Positions 36,350 to 49,340 of a stretch of 64,000 nt of DNA are shown here, in pieces (the first letter of the stretch is position 1; the number at the start of each line of letters is the position of its first letter). Under the pieces are notes generated by a model. The model was not told the origin of the DNA. It worked only from the letters and a program-made list of their open reading frames with translations, and ran no database searches. The stretch comes from Steromphala cineraria (taxonomy: Eukaryota; Mollusca; Gastropoda; Trochida; Trochidae): positions 9,527,749 to 9,591,748 of the forward strand of contig OU744720.1 in assembly GCA_916613615.1 (NCBI GenBank), read 5' to 3'. A program made the position numbers and the translations under genes.

Positions 36350-39300
36350 TTGAGAATAGATATTTTGTGCAAATATTTAATTATAAATGTTCAATAAATA
36401 AAATTCACATGCATTTGATTGTTCAATTCATTTGATTTGGTGACTATTTGAGCGCCCATCCCTATACATAATGATTGACTTGTCAAATGCTACTAAATAT
36501 GTTCTACGAAGTGAGGCATCATTATTTTCAAAATGAATTTTTTAATTTACCATAATTTTCGACTGATTTTTTTTATAAAAAGCGAGTATTTGTTAAGGAT
36601 ATCTCATATAAGAAATAGAACACTCGTTGTTGTGCATCTATCGTTGAATAAAACATAGCAGAGAGCATAAAACACTCAGGGCTGCGCCTTTCGTTAATGT
36701 TCCGTTGAGTTGTGTTTCAAGCCCGCGAAGAACTAGTACACAGTGACAATAGTCATTGATTACTGTTTAATACGACCTACATACAATAGTTTTATATTGA
36801 CAGTCGTCATCATTAGTACATTAGAAAATGTAATGACACATACTAGTATGATATATTGATCTTTCAATACTTGACTTTAGTTTTTATTAGACATTAACTA
36901 TACACTCTATAAAGTGCGATGCCGGTTATGTTTTGTATTAAATAAAATGTTAACATGAATTATCGTATTTTTTTCATTAAAAAAAATCCTTGGTTTACAG
37001 GTTGGTGAGTTAAGCTAAGTGAACATGTTTCTATCCGCGCACAAATATTTGTTTACTTCTAGACAAACACAAACACTTTCAAATTCATAACTTATAGGAG
37101 GAAAAATAATCATTGTCATTCTTTGAAACCTATCATTTGTAAACTATAATCTGAAGTTAAAAATCAGGAGATTTTCCGCCCTTCAAACTTCCGAATATTA
37201 CTAAACAATAACTTTACAATTCTAATTACACCCACTTTTCATGAAACATTATGCAAAGTTGTGAGCAGACGCAGCTCTTTTTCAAGCCCCAGATGTCCTC
37301 AATCCACTATCTATTTTCATTAGCCAGGTTAGGAACTATCGAATGGTTGGTGTATGTGTTTCTCCCGGAAGGCAATGTCGATGCTGGAGAGTTATACTTT
37401 TCACTGCTATTCCTTCGGTATTGATTTTAATACCACACAACAAAAACAAATGCTTGCAAACCTAAAGTTTGATTTAGTCAATATCATTTGAGCGCATTTA
37501 ATCCATAGACCTTCATTTTGTATGTTCTTATTAAAACAGTGTTGTCCAACGCAGTGAAACAGCACATGCTGGCAACACTAATTGTATCATCCATATAGCT
37601 TGTACAGACTCGGTAAATGTCTCCTACACAACAATATGACCCCCATTTTGGTAGACTTACGCTTCTTAGCCAGACCTTTGTAATGTTAGTTTATATACCG
37701 AGGGAAAACATCGCATGCAATTATACATTGTAACGTTAGAGACGTTTAGAAATAGCTACTCTTGTCTTAATGTCGGTCATTATCTGGGTTAAATCTAGAA
37801 CTTTTATAGCATATGTTGTCACATCAAAGATAAGCCGACCGATATGAAACAGCTAAACTAAATATAAAATTAATAATATAACCGTACTCTAAATAGTATT
37901 TGTTTCATGTGTGAGAAGGTCAGAGACATTTGGGGTTACGTTGTTGTCTCTGTCATAAGCGTTCTATTAGCAAAGTCGTAATTGTTAAAATAGACAGTCA
38001 TATAGTTCAATACATCCGAGCTAGTGTTCCTCTCACGCATGCTAACTACATGTAAGCGTTAACAACAAGTTCAGAATTATAGCTAGTCGCAGGTGTCAAA
38101 TTCTGTAACAGTAAAGATTTACTTTAACGTTTCACCCCATGCAATGCACAGAGGCAAGATATCTCGCTTTTATGAAGATGCTACATGTCTGATTGCGGGA
38201 GAGAATCTGTAATGGTTGTTGAAGTAGATATATCTATGTTTGAGAACACGGGTGCTTCAATCTACTCCCTGATAAAAATAGTAGGAAATAGTTTGTATTT
38301 CTGCCACAGTCTAATTTCTTCTCAAACTATTTGACTTAAGTAGCTTTATTCTTCATGTCTTCGATTGCAGTTCTCACATTATTTAAGGCTTTAGTATATT
38401 ATCCAAGAAAATCGTTTAAGTAATGCTTTTAAATGTTTAATTGCTTTTCTGAACTATCTGTCTGAATCAATACAAATGAAAAACGACAAAGACGTTGTAA
38501 TGTTTTCTTTACAATCTTCATTATGCAACTAAGATATCATTTAGAAGAAAATATTCTTTTGTATTATTTTAGAAAACAACTTACCACGAATAATATACTA
38601 CAAAACATGAGTATAGCTAAAATATCTTCCTACATTCCAGATATATTTGGTCAGACTATAAACACCAAGATCATATTATCTTCGTTGAAACTGAGAGAAT
38701 CATTTGACACTTACCTTTGAGTAGCGAATACTGGAGACAGTGATGAGCTTAAATGTCCATTTAGTGTTCGTCACTCGAAGCTAACGGGATGTTAACAAGA
38801 TGATCACAGTCTCCACTCAGAAGCCAAGCACCCTGTTACTATGCTAACTCGCAATGTCATTCAGTCTCCGCTCGCATCTCCCGTTGGCTCTATCGTCTTC
38901 TCTGGATATAGATGGGCTCAGCCAATGATCATTCGTCAATTGACACAGATTCATTCCAACATTCTAAGACGCAACGCGAACACTTTACTTTACATATGAC
39001 GTTCTTCCTTTAAAGCAGTTAATTGCGTTCCGACGTTCGCTTCATTACAGCAGATTTGCCAGCCTCAAGATTGCCTCCCTCCCCTCTGTGAGCGCGGTGC
39101 TTCTACATTAGCAGAAGGCAGTAATATCTCTTCATATCCTCAAACTCCTCTATCTTCTATACATCATACGCCAATACTGCTATATATATGTTATGATGTC
39201 TGAATGTATTTGTTGATTATATAGTTGCAAAACGTTTTGGTTTCGTCTTTTAAATATATGTTTCAAGCAAAAATGATACCTTTTAAAAACATGAGCGTTA

Positions 39301-39490
39301 GCGTTAATTTTCGTGTAGTGGAGACAAAAATTAGCTCAAGTACCTTATTTATTTTCAAAAAGTTATAAAGATATGTATTAACGTTAATCGTCGTATTATG
39401 AAAAACGTATTCTAAGTTAATATTTGGAAGATTGTATATCAAATCAATTCCGATTATAAATAATGAACGTTGTTTTTGAAAAATAGTTCA
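36350..39490. other. Non-coding DNA with a GC-richer patch
   Basis: Most of the stretch holds nothing recognisable. About 38740-39140 is less AT-rich, with several CpGs (GCAACGCGAA, GACGTTCGC, GAGCGCGG) and a GGCTC...CCAATGATC box. No long frame crosses it. It might be an unmethylated regulatory island or an old repeat. Confidence 0.4.
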
Positions 39491-39504
39491 AACAACAAAA
39501 CTAA

Positions 39505-39530
39505 CGTGAGCAGGGTTCACATACCCCCAC
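39505..39530. mobile_element. End fragment of the composite hairpin element
   Basis: GTGAGCAGGGTTCACATACC resembles the left end of the 16849 element (GCGAGCAAAGCTCACATACC) and, like it, is followed by CCC. The rest of the element is absent. Confidence 0.45.
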
Positions 39531-39630
39531 TGCTTAAGGTTTGCAAATGAAATCGTGACATGAAAGGCCAATATCCTTGATGAACATACACTACACTTTC
39601 TTCAAGATTTTTATATAAGTAAATTAAATA

Positions 39631-39808
39631 TAGTAGAACACGGATATAGCAAACTCGGGTATAGCGAACAATCGGATATAGCGACCAAATTTTGAAGTCC
39701 CCTCAAAAGCCCTTTTTTATGAAAGCTAAACGCGAGTAGCGAACACCGAATATAGCGAACTAAATTCGTTGATCCCTTGGAGTTCGTTATATCCGTGTTC
39801 TACTGTAT
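39631..39808. mobile_element. MITE with pogo/Tigger-like termini
   Basis: About 178 bp. The left end AGTAGAACACGGATATAGCA pairs with the right end TATATCCGTGTTCTACT. The inner sequence repeats GGATATAGCGA and GAATATAGCGAAC motifs. TA dinucleotides border both sides. Terminal CAGTAGAAC...ATAACGAAC is characteristic of pogo-group Tc1/mariner non-autonomous elements. No coding capacity. Confidence 0.82.
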
Positions 39809-39809
39809 T

Positions 39810-42800
39810 TATATGAGATATCGGACAAAACGTGTCAGATGCAAGGGCTGGCGACTGCAATACATCCCATCTACGGGGTAAAATGACTAAGATTAAAGTT
39901 TAAACGTGCCAATAAGTGTTATTTTATCCTTGTGTATTTGTACCGGCGGTCATAAAATGGTTCCTTGATAGTTCTTAAGGAAAATCCATTCATTAAGTGG
40001 AAAGGCGTGAAAGTAATAACTTCTTACATGATGTGTCATGGGAAATATCTTTAATTACATAACCAGCTCCTCATACACAAAGACCGTCTTCAGGTCAGTA
40101 AAGAAATACCATGGGTATTCATGAAATTGTTCTCTTGCCTGACTTAAATTACTGTCTGATGTTGCTTCAACAACACATTCATTATTGGAAAGGTTTCGCA
40201 TCGCACCATGGCTGGTAATACCTTGTTTTATTTGAGCATGAACGTTCATGTACAGCAGTAAAATAAACCTACATAAAATATACCTTTGAACAATCCAATT
40301 TTCAAAGTTACAATTAGAGACAAAAGACGTAAATAAACATGTTATCATTATTTTTTCAATGGGGATTTAATCTTTAAGAACAAATTGGAACTTAAAAGTC
40401 ATGAAATTGAAGTTCAAGTAATCATAACAGTATTAAAAAAACTACAATGTTGCTGTGCCCTCGAAAATGTACCGCCAAATATAACAAGGTCGCTTTGACA
40501 TGTTACCAAATAGCCGTTTGTAATTTAGAAAATCTCTCCCCGATCATATACGCGATGAGTTTGGAAATTAATTTATTGATGACCTTGAGATGAAACCTCG
40601 AGGGGAATGAAATGCAGTTTGGCTTATATGCAAATCTTAAGGTCAACTTCCGTTCAAGTAATCGTGTTCATTAAATGACGATGAACATACATGGTATTGG
40701 AATCTATTCATTGTTCTCCCATACACAATTACGATACGGGGGAGTTAACAAGGCTATGAGAAGCGACTTCACACCGTCAATGAGTTGTGTGACAACGGTT
40801 CTTCATTGACATTCCGTAGTGATCTAAGCCGCCAGCTGCAATCTTTAATGAAAACCTCTTACTTACTACTTGTGGCGTCCAGATTGACGCCAAACTACTT
40901 GAGCTGTATCATAGTACTTGGGCAACAATGGGGGCGTGATGTCTCGTCTGACCCAATATCCTGTGACGTCCATTGACTTCTTCTGGCGTTATAATTATCA
41001 AAATATGGTGGTTGAGTAGATCAACCGTCCGGACAACTGCTGTAACTAAAGGCTTCTGAGGACTGTGGTTCGAATCCCGCAAGGGGTTGGAACCGGAAAA
41101 GAATAAGAAGTTGCGCTTAGCATTTGGCAGAAAGTGAGATATCATATACAGCAAGCTAAGTTACATTCTCTCAGAGCAATATTCTCCTGACGCACTTTAA
41201 AGTAGTGTAGAATTTATCTGACATGTAACATCATTATCGATCGTTTTGATTGGCATTGTACAACTATCATTGAACGCCGTAAAAGTCAACGCACTGTTTA
41301 TAATGATACATGCCTCGGTCACAAAAATGGTTGGAATCGGTTTCGAGAATGCGTCTGACGAATCCAGTTGTCATTTGAATTGGGTAGTTATCCGCTGTCG
41401 ACCATTACTAGAGCGGCCTCGGGCATGATTTTTAACTTGTAGTTCCTTACTGTGTTCAAGGAACATTCTATCCGTGAGCAACGCTAAAGATAACTACAAG
41501 TTTGATACATTTCAGTAACACTCCGACGTTCATTTTCTGTTAGTTTTGCAACAAAAATAGTAATTCGCCTGCAAAGGTTGGGTTTTGTCAGTTGCACACT
41601 TTTATCGTGTCTTTATAAGTATTGAAATGTTCTCTTCACTTTCCAATTTTAGACAACAGCAATCTATCATAGTTCACATTATTTTGCAAACAAGCCCTTA
41701 AGAGATGCGATTTGGTACCCTGTCGCAATGCTGTAAATCTTTTTCTGGGTTGTATTGTACTAACTGTATACTAATGTTATTCTTTGTGGCAAATAATCCT
41801 CGTAACAAGGCCCTTTATTGCTGAGTATAGATGTGCATTAATGCAAGTACAATTTCATTAATGTAACCTTCGTAATAAATTGAACTATCACAATAAAGTT
41901 TCAATTATTCTCATAGTTGTACCTATTGAAGTTGTTATAGTGTCACATTGTTGCATATTTAATAACGTATGCGACTCTCATGGTCTGAAAACCACCATGC
42001 TAAACATGTCTTGATATCAAAAGTGTTTTGTCACGTCTATGTTTCAGTTGCTATACCAGAGCATATCTGAAGATTATCATCTGAGGCACCGGACGCATAC
42101 TGTTTAAATCTTAAAGAATACAGTACACCCAGGAATGTAGTTTGAGTAATGTTGTGGAATTGTAACCATGCCATTACAAGAAACAGACCTCTAACCACAG
42201 GCATGAAGATATACGAGTTACTCTTTACTCATCAATCACAGTTAAACTAGTAATCACATAACTACACACGGTCACGGATGTAACATACCGCTGGGGCATC
42301 CAAAGCTTCATGATGGTCAACATATATCTAGCCGAGATTATGTGATGTTATGCTCCCAAAACATGCAGTGTCTCTTAAGTTGAACTATCTTTTAATGATA
42401 TAACTTTTCAATAATTTGCTTTTGTTTCTATAAGGATCAACTTGGTTTTGTATGACATCGCTAACCTTTTTTTTTCTTCAGACTTACAAAACTCAAAAAG
42501 AAATAGATGTTCCTGAACGGTGTATCTTTTATAGAGAAAATAATGAAACTTGCGTTAAAGATAGTTACATATTGTAACACTCATTTAGCACACCGACAAA
42601 TATCAGTATTTATGCCCATTAAGAGATTGATAAGTACGATATGCAAACACAAGATATCGCTTCGACGGGAAGTGGAGAAATAGGTTTATAGGTTGCCTAT
42701 GATTGATGTGTTATATCTGTGACACTTGCTATGCTGCTTGCAAGATAAGCGTTATCAGAAAATAGAATATACTCATTCCCATGTGATATGTAAGTGTGTC

Positions 42801-43550
42801 AGATTCACAGTGATTTATATTCACAGGATATAAACAATGTGTTATTGTAAATTGTCGATATCTAGTTTCAAACATTCAAGGTCAATGATTATGTCACGTT
42901 GCTTTTATCGTATGCATTTCTGAGCTTCAATCAAAACGAGCTTATATTATGTCTTTAAAGACTCATGTTCCTTAAGATTCATTTACAAATCAATTTTGAA
43001 TTCCCTTAATAAGATGGCTCTGACAGGAAACATTTATTAACCTTAGATCAGTTTTGGCAGAATACATATATTAAGCTGACAACGAATGACGTTGATATCA
43101 ATTTAACTGCAGTTTGAAAACCATTTTATGTTTTGTACGGATGTTGGTGAACATTAGCTTAAGAGAACTGAAGTTTTGAAAGTAAAACATTAACTCTTTC
43201 AGCTTCCTGAAAGGAATCACTAGATTTGTTATCATCCATAACGCGTCCGATAGATTCATTACATATGAGACTTAACTTCTATAAACGTGCAAAAGATTAG
43301 ATTGATTGCCACAATGTGTAAAAAACAGTTGTTTTCTTTATTTACATGTAACAGATCACAAATAAGATATATTACTGATCATGTATGATCACAAAATAAC
43401 AATGACTTTATTAATTGTTATATAGCTGCTCTCATGCCATAAATGTACGAAAAACGTTATGAAAAGTAAGTTTAGCACATGCACTTAAAACTTAGAGCTC
43501 AAAAGCTCAAAAATAAAGCCATCAGATTAAAGGTAAAAAATATGCAATTT
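39810..43550. other. No firm gene; one tRNA-like relic
   Basis: A degenerate tRNA-like head at about 41006-41082 (GTGGTTGAGTAG as box A, GTGGTTCGAATCCCGC as box B) is probably a SINE remnant. The rest contains nothing I recognise. Open frames at 40785-40976 and 41246-41428 have no domain. Confidence 0.4.
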
Positions 43551-45845
43551 TTCACGAAAAGAAAGCATAGTGTGTTGATTTTGTTAAAGTAACCTGTCGA
43601 GAGACTAACATGACCAATAGACGGAACGTTTTTCTAATGTAAAGTTCTAGGTTGTTATGCTGAAATATATTCAAACATAATGTTGACGGAGGTCTGAAGG
43701 TTCTAAACCACATCACTGGGATTAATAAAGATTAAATTTAATGGTTCGTTCATTGAATAACATTATGCTATTGTATCACACAATTGTTTTGATTATGTAG
43801 TCAAGTTGAGTCATGAATGTTCGATCTATTACCTGAAAGCCTGGACCTCTACTGGTTTTGGTTTGCCGTAGAATTATTAATAACATCCTTGAAGGTATCT
43901 AACCTATATTTAGGGTGGGAGGGGGGGGGGGGGGGGCTTTGTAATTCTAGAGCATCTTGTTTCTTTTGATTGCAATTGATCGATTTATCGATCATCTGTA
44001 GTGCCACTGTCTGGATACCAATAGAAGTTTGCTGCCTCTACCAGCTTTCAAGACCTATTGAATTATTGATAATTTATCATATTTAGCCAGATAATTAGTA
44101 GTAAGACTCATTTGGTGTTGTATTATGACTTGTATTTACTCGATATTGTAACATGTAACACTTTGTTTATTATGAAAAAAACCTTCTTGATTATGAAGCC
44201 AATTGTAAGTGTTGTTTGCTGGTTTGATTTGGAACATTTCTATTGTAAAATCACACGTTACATAATTATGTCATGTATATATGTGTCAATGTTTTACAGT
44301 TTTGCAGTCTTTTCACGAAAAGAAAGCATAGTGTGTTGATTTTGTTAAAGTAACCTGTCGAGAGACTAACATGACCAATAAACGGAACGTTTTTCTAATG
44401 TAAAGTTCTAGGTTGTTATGCTGAAATATATTCAAACATAATGTTGACGGAGGTCTGAAGGTTCTAAACCACATCACTGGGATTAATAAAGATTAAATTT
44501 AATGGTTCGTTCATTGAATAACATTATGCTATTGTATCACACAATTGTTTTGATTATGTAGTCAAGTTGAGTCATGAATGTTCGATCTATTACCTGAAAG
44601 CCTGGACCTCTACTGGTTTTGGTTTGCCGTAGAATTATTAATAACATCCTTGAAGGTATCTAACCTATATTTAGGGTGGGAGGGGGGGGGGGGGGGGGGG
44701 CTTTGTAATTCTAGAGCATCTTGTTTCTTTTGATTGCAATCGATCGATTTATCGATCATCTGTAGTGCCACTGTCTGGATACCAATAGAAGTTTGCTGCC
44801 TCTACCAGCTTTCAAGACCTATTGAATTATTGATAATTTATCATATTTAGCCAGATAATTAGTAGTAAGACTCATTTGGTGTTGTATTATGACTTGTATT
44901 TACTCGATATTGTAACATGTAACACTTTGTTTATTATGAAAAAAACCTTCTTGATTATGAAGCCAATTGTAAGTGTTGTTTGCTGGTTTGATTTGGAACA
45001 TTTCTATTGTAAAATCACACGTTACATAATTATGTCATGTATATATGTGTCAATGTTTTACAGTTTTGCAGTCTTTTCACGAAAAGAAAGCATAGTGTGT
45101 TGATTTTGTTAAAGTAACCTGTCGAGAGACTAACATGACCAATAGACGGAACGTTTTTCTAATGTAAAGTTCTAGGTTGTTATGCTGAAATATATTCAAA
45201 CATAATGTTGACGGAGGTCTGAAGGTTCTAAACCACATCACTGGGATTAATAAAGATTAAATTTAATGGTTCGTTCATTGAATAACATTATGCTATTGTA
45301 TCACACAATTGTTTTGATTATGTAGTCAAGTTGAGTCATGAATGTTCGATCTATTACCTGAAAGCCTGGACCTCTACTGGTTTTGGTTTGCCGTAGAATT
45401 ATTAATAACATCCTTGAAGGTATCTAACCTATATTTAGGGTGGGAGGGGGGGGGGGGGGGGGGGGGGGGCTTTGTAATTCTAGAGCATCTTGTTTCTTTT
45501 GATTGCAATTGATCGATTTATCGATCATCTGTAGTGCCACTGTCTGGATACCAATAGAAGTTTGCTGCCTCTACCAGCTTTCAAGACCTATTGAATTATT
45601 GATAATTTATCATATTTAGCCAGATAATTAGTAGTAAGACTCATTTGGTGTTGTATTATGACTTGTATTTACTCGATATTGTAACATGTAACACTTTGTT
45701 TATTATGAAAAAAACCTTCTTGATTATGAAGCCAATTGTAAGTGTTGTTTGCTGGTTTGATTTGGAACATTTCTATTGTAAAATCACACGTTACATAATT
45801 ATGTCATGTATATATGTGTCAATGTTTTACAGTTTTGCAGTCTTT
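43551..45845. repeat. Near-perfect tandem triplication of a ~761-bp unit
   Basis: Units start at 43551, 44312 and 45076 and are 761, 764 and about 769 bp. The length differences equal exactly the change in one G run after TTTAGGGTGGGA (16, 19, 24 G). I found only two substitutions: AATAGACGG versus AATAAACGG in unit 2, and GCAATTGATC versus GCAATCGATC in unit 2. Each unit holds an 18-bp palindrome TGATCGATTTATCGATCA. Unit junctions fall at the palindrome CTTTTCACGAAAAG. The repeated 75-codon frame has no ATG at its start and no domain, and I do not call it a gene. Confidence 0.97.
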
Positions 45846-45929
45846 TTAAAAATATATACGTTCACGAACGGAGGTTTGGTTACGGATAAGGTCGCATGCG
45901 GATAGCGCTATAATACAACATGTTGCAAA

Positions 45930-46094
45930 ATGTCTAGTGGGACTGAAGAAGTAATCACTGAACTAGATTTCCAATCTGAGACAAAATTCCCAAGCCGAAC
46001 ATATTGCATCACATCTGTCCCTTGCAGAAACGCAATTCAGTGTTTTGATAAAATGAACTTATCAACACTCAATCGATTCCCCATCAAGCAATAA
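45930..46094 (+). CDS. Unrecognised 54-codon open frame
   Basis: This frame has an ATG in good context (TTGCAAAATGTCT) and a TAA stop. It begins 85 bp after the triplication. The peptide begins MSSGTEEVITELDFQSETKF. It contains three cysteines and mixed charged and polar residues, without low complexity or a membrane segment. Local composition is less AT-rich than the flanks, with CGCATGCGGATAGCGC just upstream. No family is recognised. It could be a small protein, a first exon or a chance frame. Its proximity to the triplication gives no functional hint. Confidence 0.2.
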   Translation: MSSGTEEVITELDFQSETKFPSRTYCITSVPCRNAIQCFDKMNLSTLNRFPIKQ

Positions 46095-46274
46095 CCTTTG
46101 GTTTATCTTGTGTCATTTTTTTTGTACTACACATACTTTCTAATATGAGAAAATTGCATTACTAGAGTCATGATTGTATTACAAAAATATGAAAAAAATC
46201 ACCATTGTAATCTTCACATTGAGAGTAATATTTTGAATTTAGCAAGCGACCTTTTAGGTCCGTAACTTCCAGTA

Positions 46275-46370
46275 CCGATCGGTGCAGCTGGGTTAACTGA
46301 GTGCAATGTGAATGAAGTGATATGCTCAGGGTGATAACAGATTACAAGGTCAAGGTCACAAACCATATAA
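46275..46370 (-). mobile_element. SINE central fragment
   Basis: GCAGCTGGGTTAACTGAGTGCAATGTGAATGAAGTG corresponds to the central block of the minus-strand SINE at 18312 (CAGCTGGGTGGACTGAGTGC, then AATGTGGATGAAGTG). Head and tail are missing. Confidence 0.7.
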
Positions 46371-49130
46371 CAGATTAAAAAATAAAGAAATATTGTTTAG
46401 ACTTAAATAAATATGAAAACATACTGTTGCAGTCATGATGTAGGAAATGACGATTGAGTAAATACTATCATCTATTTATTAGGAATTCTCGCGCTAATTT
46501 CCCGCAATTAGCGAAACGACAAGCTTTGCTGTAAGCAATAACAAATTGACTACATATCTCTTACTATCTGTTCTTTCCTTCAGACAGAGATCATATGCTT
46601 TTACAGAAGGGATATCTTGATTTTTAAACACAATTTCCTTTAATTAATCACGTATTTAGTTGTCACTGTAAATACATAATGATAGCTTCCAGTCAGCTGT
46701 AATGACGCACGGTCTGGACGGTTTTTATAGCCGTAAGGTTGACGGGATCAACTTCTCGGCTGTACATTTTGTGTTGAGTTCTTTACAGTGTTTATATTCT
46801 TACACAGTTCTTACACAACCATGACAGTTAGTTGTAATGTTGCGACTTGTTGACCATAAATCTTTGAACAGTTGTTTTCTATTACACTTACTATGAGTCA
46901 TCTCATTTGACACTTCTCTTTAAATAAATGTCCAATTGCGCAAAGGAAACCATATGTTTTTGCAAGTAGAGTTTTTAAGTTGGAAATATTTAACAGGACA
47001 TATTTTCCTACAAACCGTTTTTATTCTCTCTATTAAGTAACCAGTTTTTCTATTAAATGTAAAAATTGATCACTGTAACGTTGTAGTTTAAGCATATTCA
47101 TATTAACATGGGCACCAGAATACACGAATTATCGTTTGTAAAATAATTAAGCAGTATTCATAATACATCGTGAGTAGGGAAGAATGGATACTTCAGCATC
47201 ATTTGCACCAAAATGCACTTGAATTTATCAGAAATATTATTACTGACTTTTTCACATCTATTTTACTTGTATCCATTGCAATTTCGTGTATTTCAGCTAT
47301 ACGATCAGCTATTTGATTATAAAACCTTTGACCTATATTTACTTTATACCACAAAGCTTTTATTGGTTTGGACTACTTTCCCTCACATTGTTATCTTCTG
47401 AATATTAAAACATGTTTAAAGACTGGTTTTAAAATGAGTAAACTTATAAAATTAGGAAGAACAATTTGAAGTTCTATAAGTATTACATGAAGCTGAAATA
47501 CGGAAAGGCAGTCTTAATTCGAATAGCATACATCAATGGTAAAATTTATAGTTGTTTTTTTCACTGTTTACTGTTGTTTTTCTCATTTTATTCATTGAAT
47601 ACATATAATCCATGCATTCAGAAATGGCGGACTGAAGTTTAACTGAATAAAATATATTATATTTGACATTTTCCTATACGTATTTGGGTCGTGCGACGAG
47701 TGTCGTTTGTATAAACAGTCGTTATTGTTGTTGCATTTCAATATGATATGTCTTGTCTCGACAAAAAGTAAAATGTCTTAATGTCTCTTTTGGTAATTTA
47801 TTTCAAACACATTACTCAAATGAACCTTTAACTATCAAAGAAAATTTGTGTAGATTACTGTATTGCAGAGAAATCTACGATCATTGAATTGATTGTCTAC
47901 AAAGAGCTTACTTGATGGAGTTGTCTGGTGAAAGTCACGTTTCATTGTGAGGTTATAGAAAGACACTGATTCTTTTAACGTCTCTAGTACACAAAGCATA
48001 TGGCATATTCCAGGTATTCTCCATTTAGATCTTTAAAAACTTTTTCTTCAAGTATGATATGATGAATCCATTATCAGACTCTGGATACAAAGAGAGAATG
48101 TGGATTAGTGTTCTTGCAAAATGTATGAATATCTGGGGACATAGCTTCACGTCATCAACGTGTGATATCTATCTTTCGTAACCATTGTTAATACAAATCT
48201 TTCTTTGATAAATCTTTGCAAAAATTAGTAGACGTATGGTCATAATTTAAAGGTTTTAGTTCGTTCATACTTTTTGATTGACAGTCAGTAACACAAACAA
48301 GACTACTGCGAAAAATAATATCTTTGTACAATCGTAATGTTAACAAATGAATCAATTCGACTTCATTGTTAATGTATACCCCCTGTCAACGAGCATATAC
48401 AAGGAGAAATATGGCTATTGAAATCGTCAAATGGTGTCGTTTTTAACGTTATGTAAGAAACACAATTATTCCAATGCTTTATTGATTTGATATACGTTAT
48501 ACATTATGATTAATTGGACATCTGGAAGCATATGGTCCAGCGTCGAATATGATAATATTCTAAACTAATTATCACAAATTATTCTCAGTTTGGGAACATC
48601 TCATCAGTAAATATATCTCATAATTGAGTTTGGTAGACTGTATTTAAGGGCAAAGACATTGTGGAACCATGGTAGACAAACATATCAATTGAAAATTAAT
48701 GCACGATACATTGATTGCTATCTGAAACAACCTCTAGGCAAATGAATGAGGTAAACCAATTTGATATAATTGTATATGGCGAAACCAGGAAGAACAAGAT
48801 AAAACATTTTTCCCCTTTTTCTAACGTAAATAAGTTGCACAATGCATTGCTTATACATTATACATGTTATATTGGTACTTGTCTCATCATTATCGGTGAC
48901 ACTCTAGATATATATGGATTGGTTATAAGCACCAAACATATTTAAACGAGAGTAATTTGAAAAAAGTATTAGCAGACGATAGTATGCAATAGTAAGTAGT
49001 TGGCAGACACTATCGTTTTTAATCATTTAAGTGGTTAATATTGGCATAATGTACTTAGAAAAAACAGTTTCTTGATTTACCAAACATCCATTGAAGCGGT
49101 AACTATTGAATTCTATTTGCAATTGTCTTG

Positions 49131-49340
49131 ACTTTGGGCAATTCAACTTAAAAGATTTAGACATCATAGCGGTCGGAAATTATATGATCATATGTTTACC
49201 AAAACATCAATATCAGTAAGAGTTCCTTGTAAAATGGAATTAGTTATTTCCATTGTTTAGGTCATATTGTATCAGTTCATTACGTGCAGAACTAACCTTA
49301 CCCTATTTCGTCTTACAGTATGTAGCATTTTACTTATAAG
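49131..49340. repeat. Diverged duplicate, copy 1
   Basis: Collinear with 50844-51060. Shared blocks: GACATC.(T/C)AG(C/T)GGTCGGA, AT.ATATG.TCATA, CCAAAA(A)CATCAATA, TATTT, GTCATATT.TATCAGTTCAT, GAAC.AACCTT. Identity looks like roughly three quarters. Confidence 0.65.

Noticed and set aside
44112..45905. Three copies of a 75-86 codon frame, apparently a gene family
   Set aside because: They are part of the 761-bp tandem unit, start at GTG, lack any domain, and are nearly identical because the DNA was copied recently.
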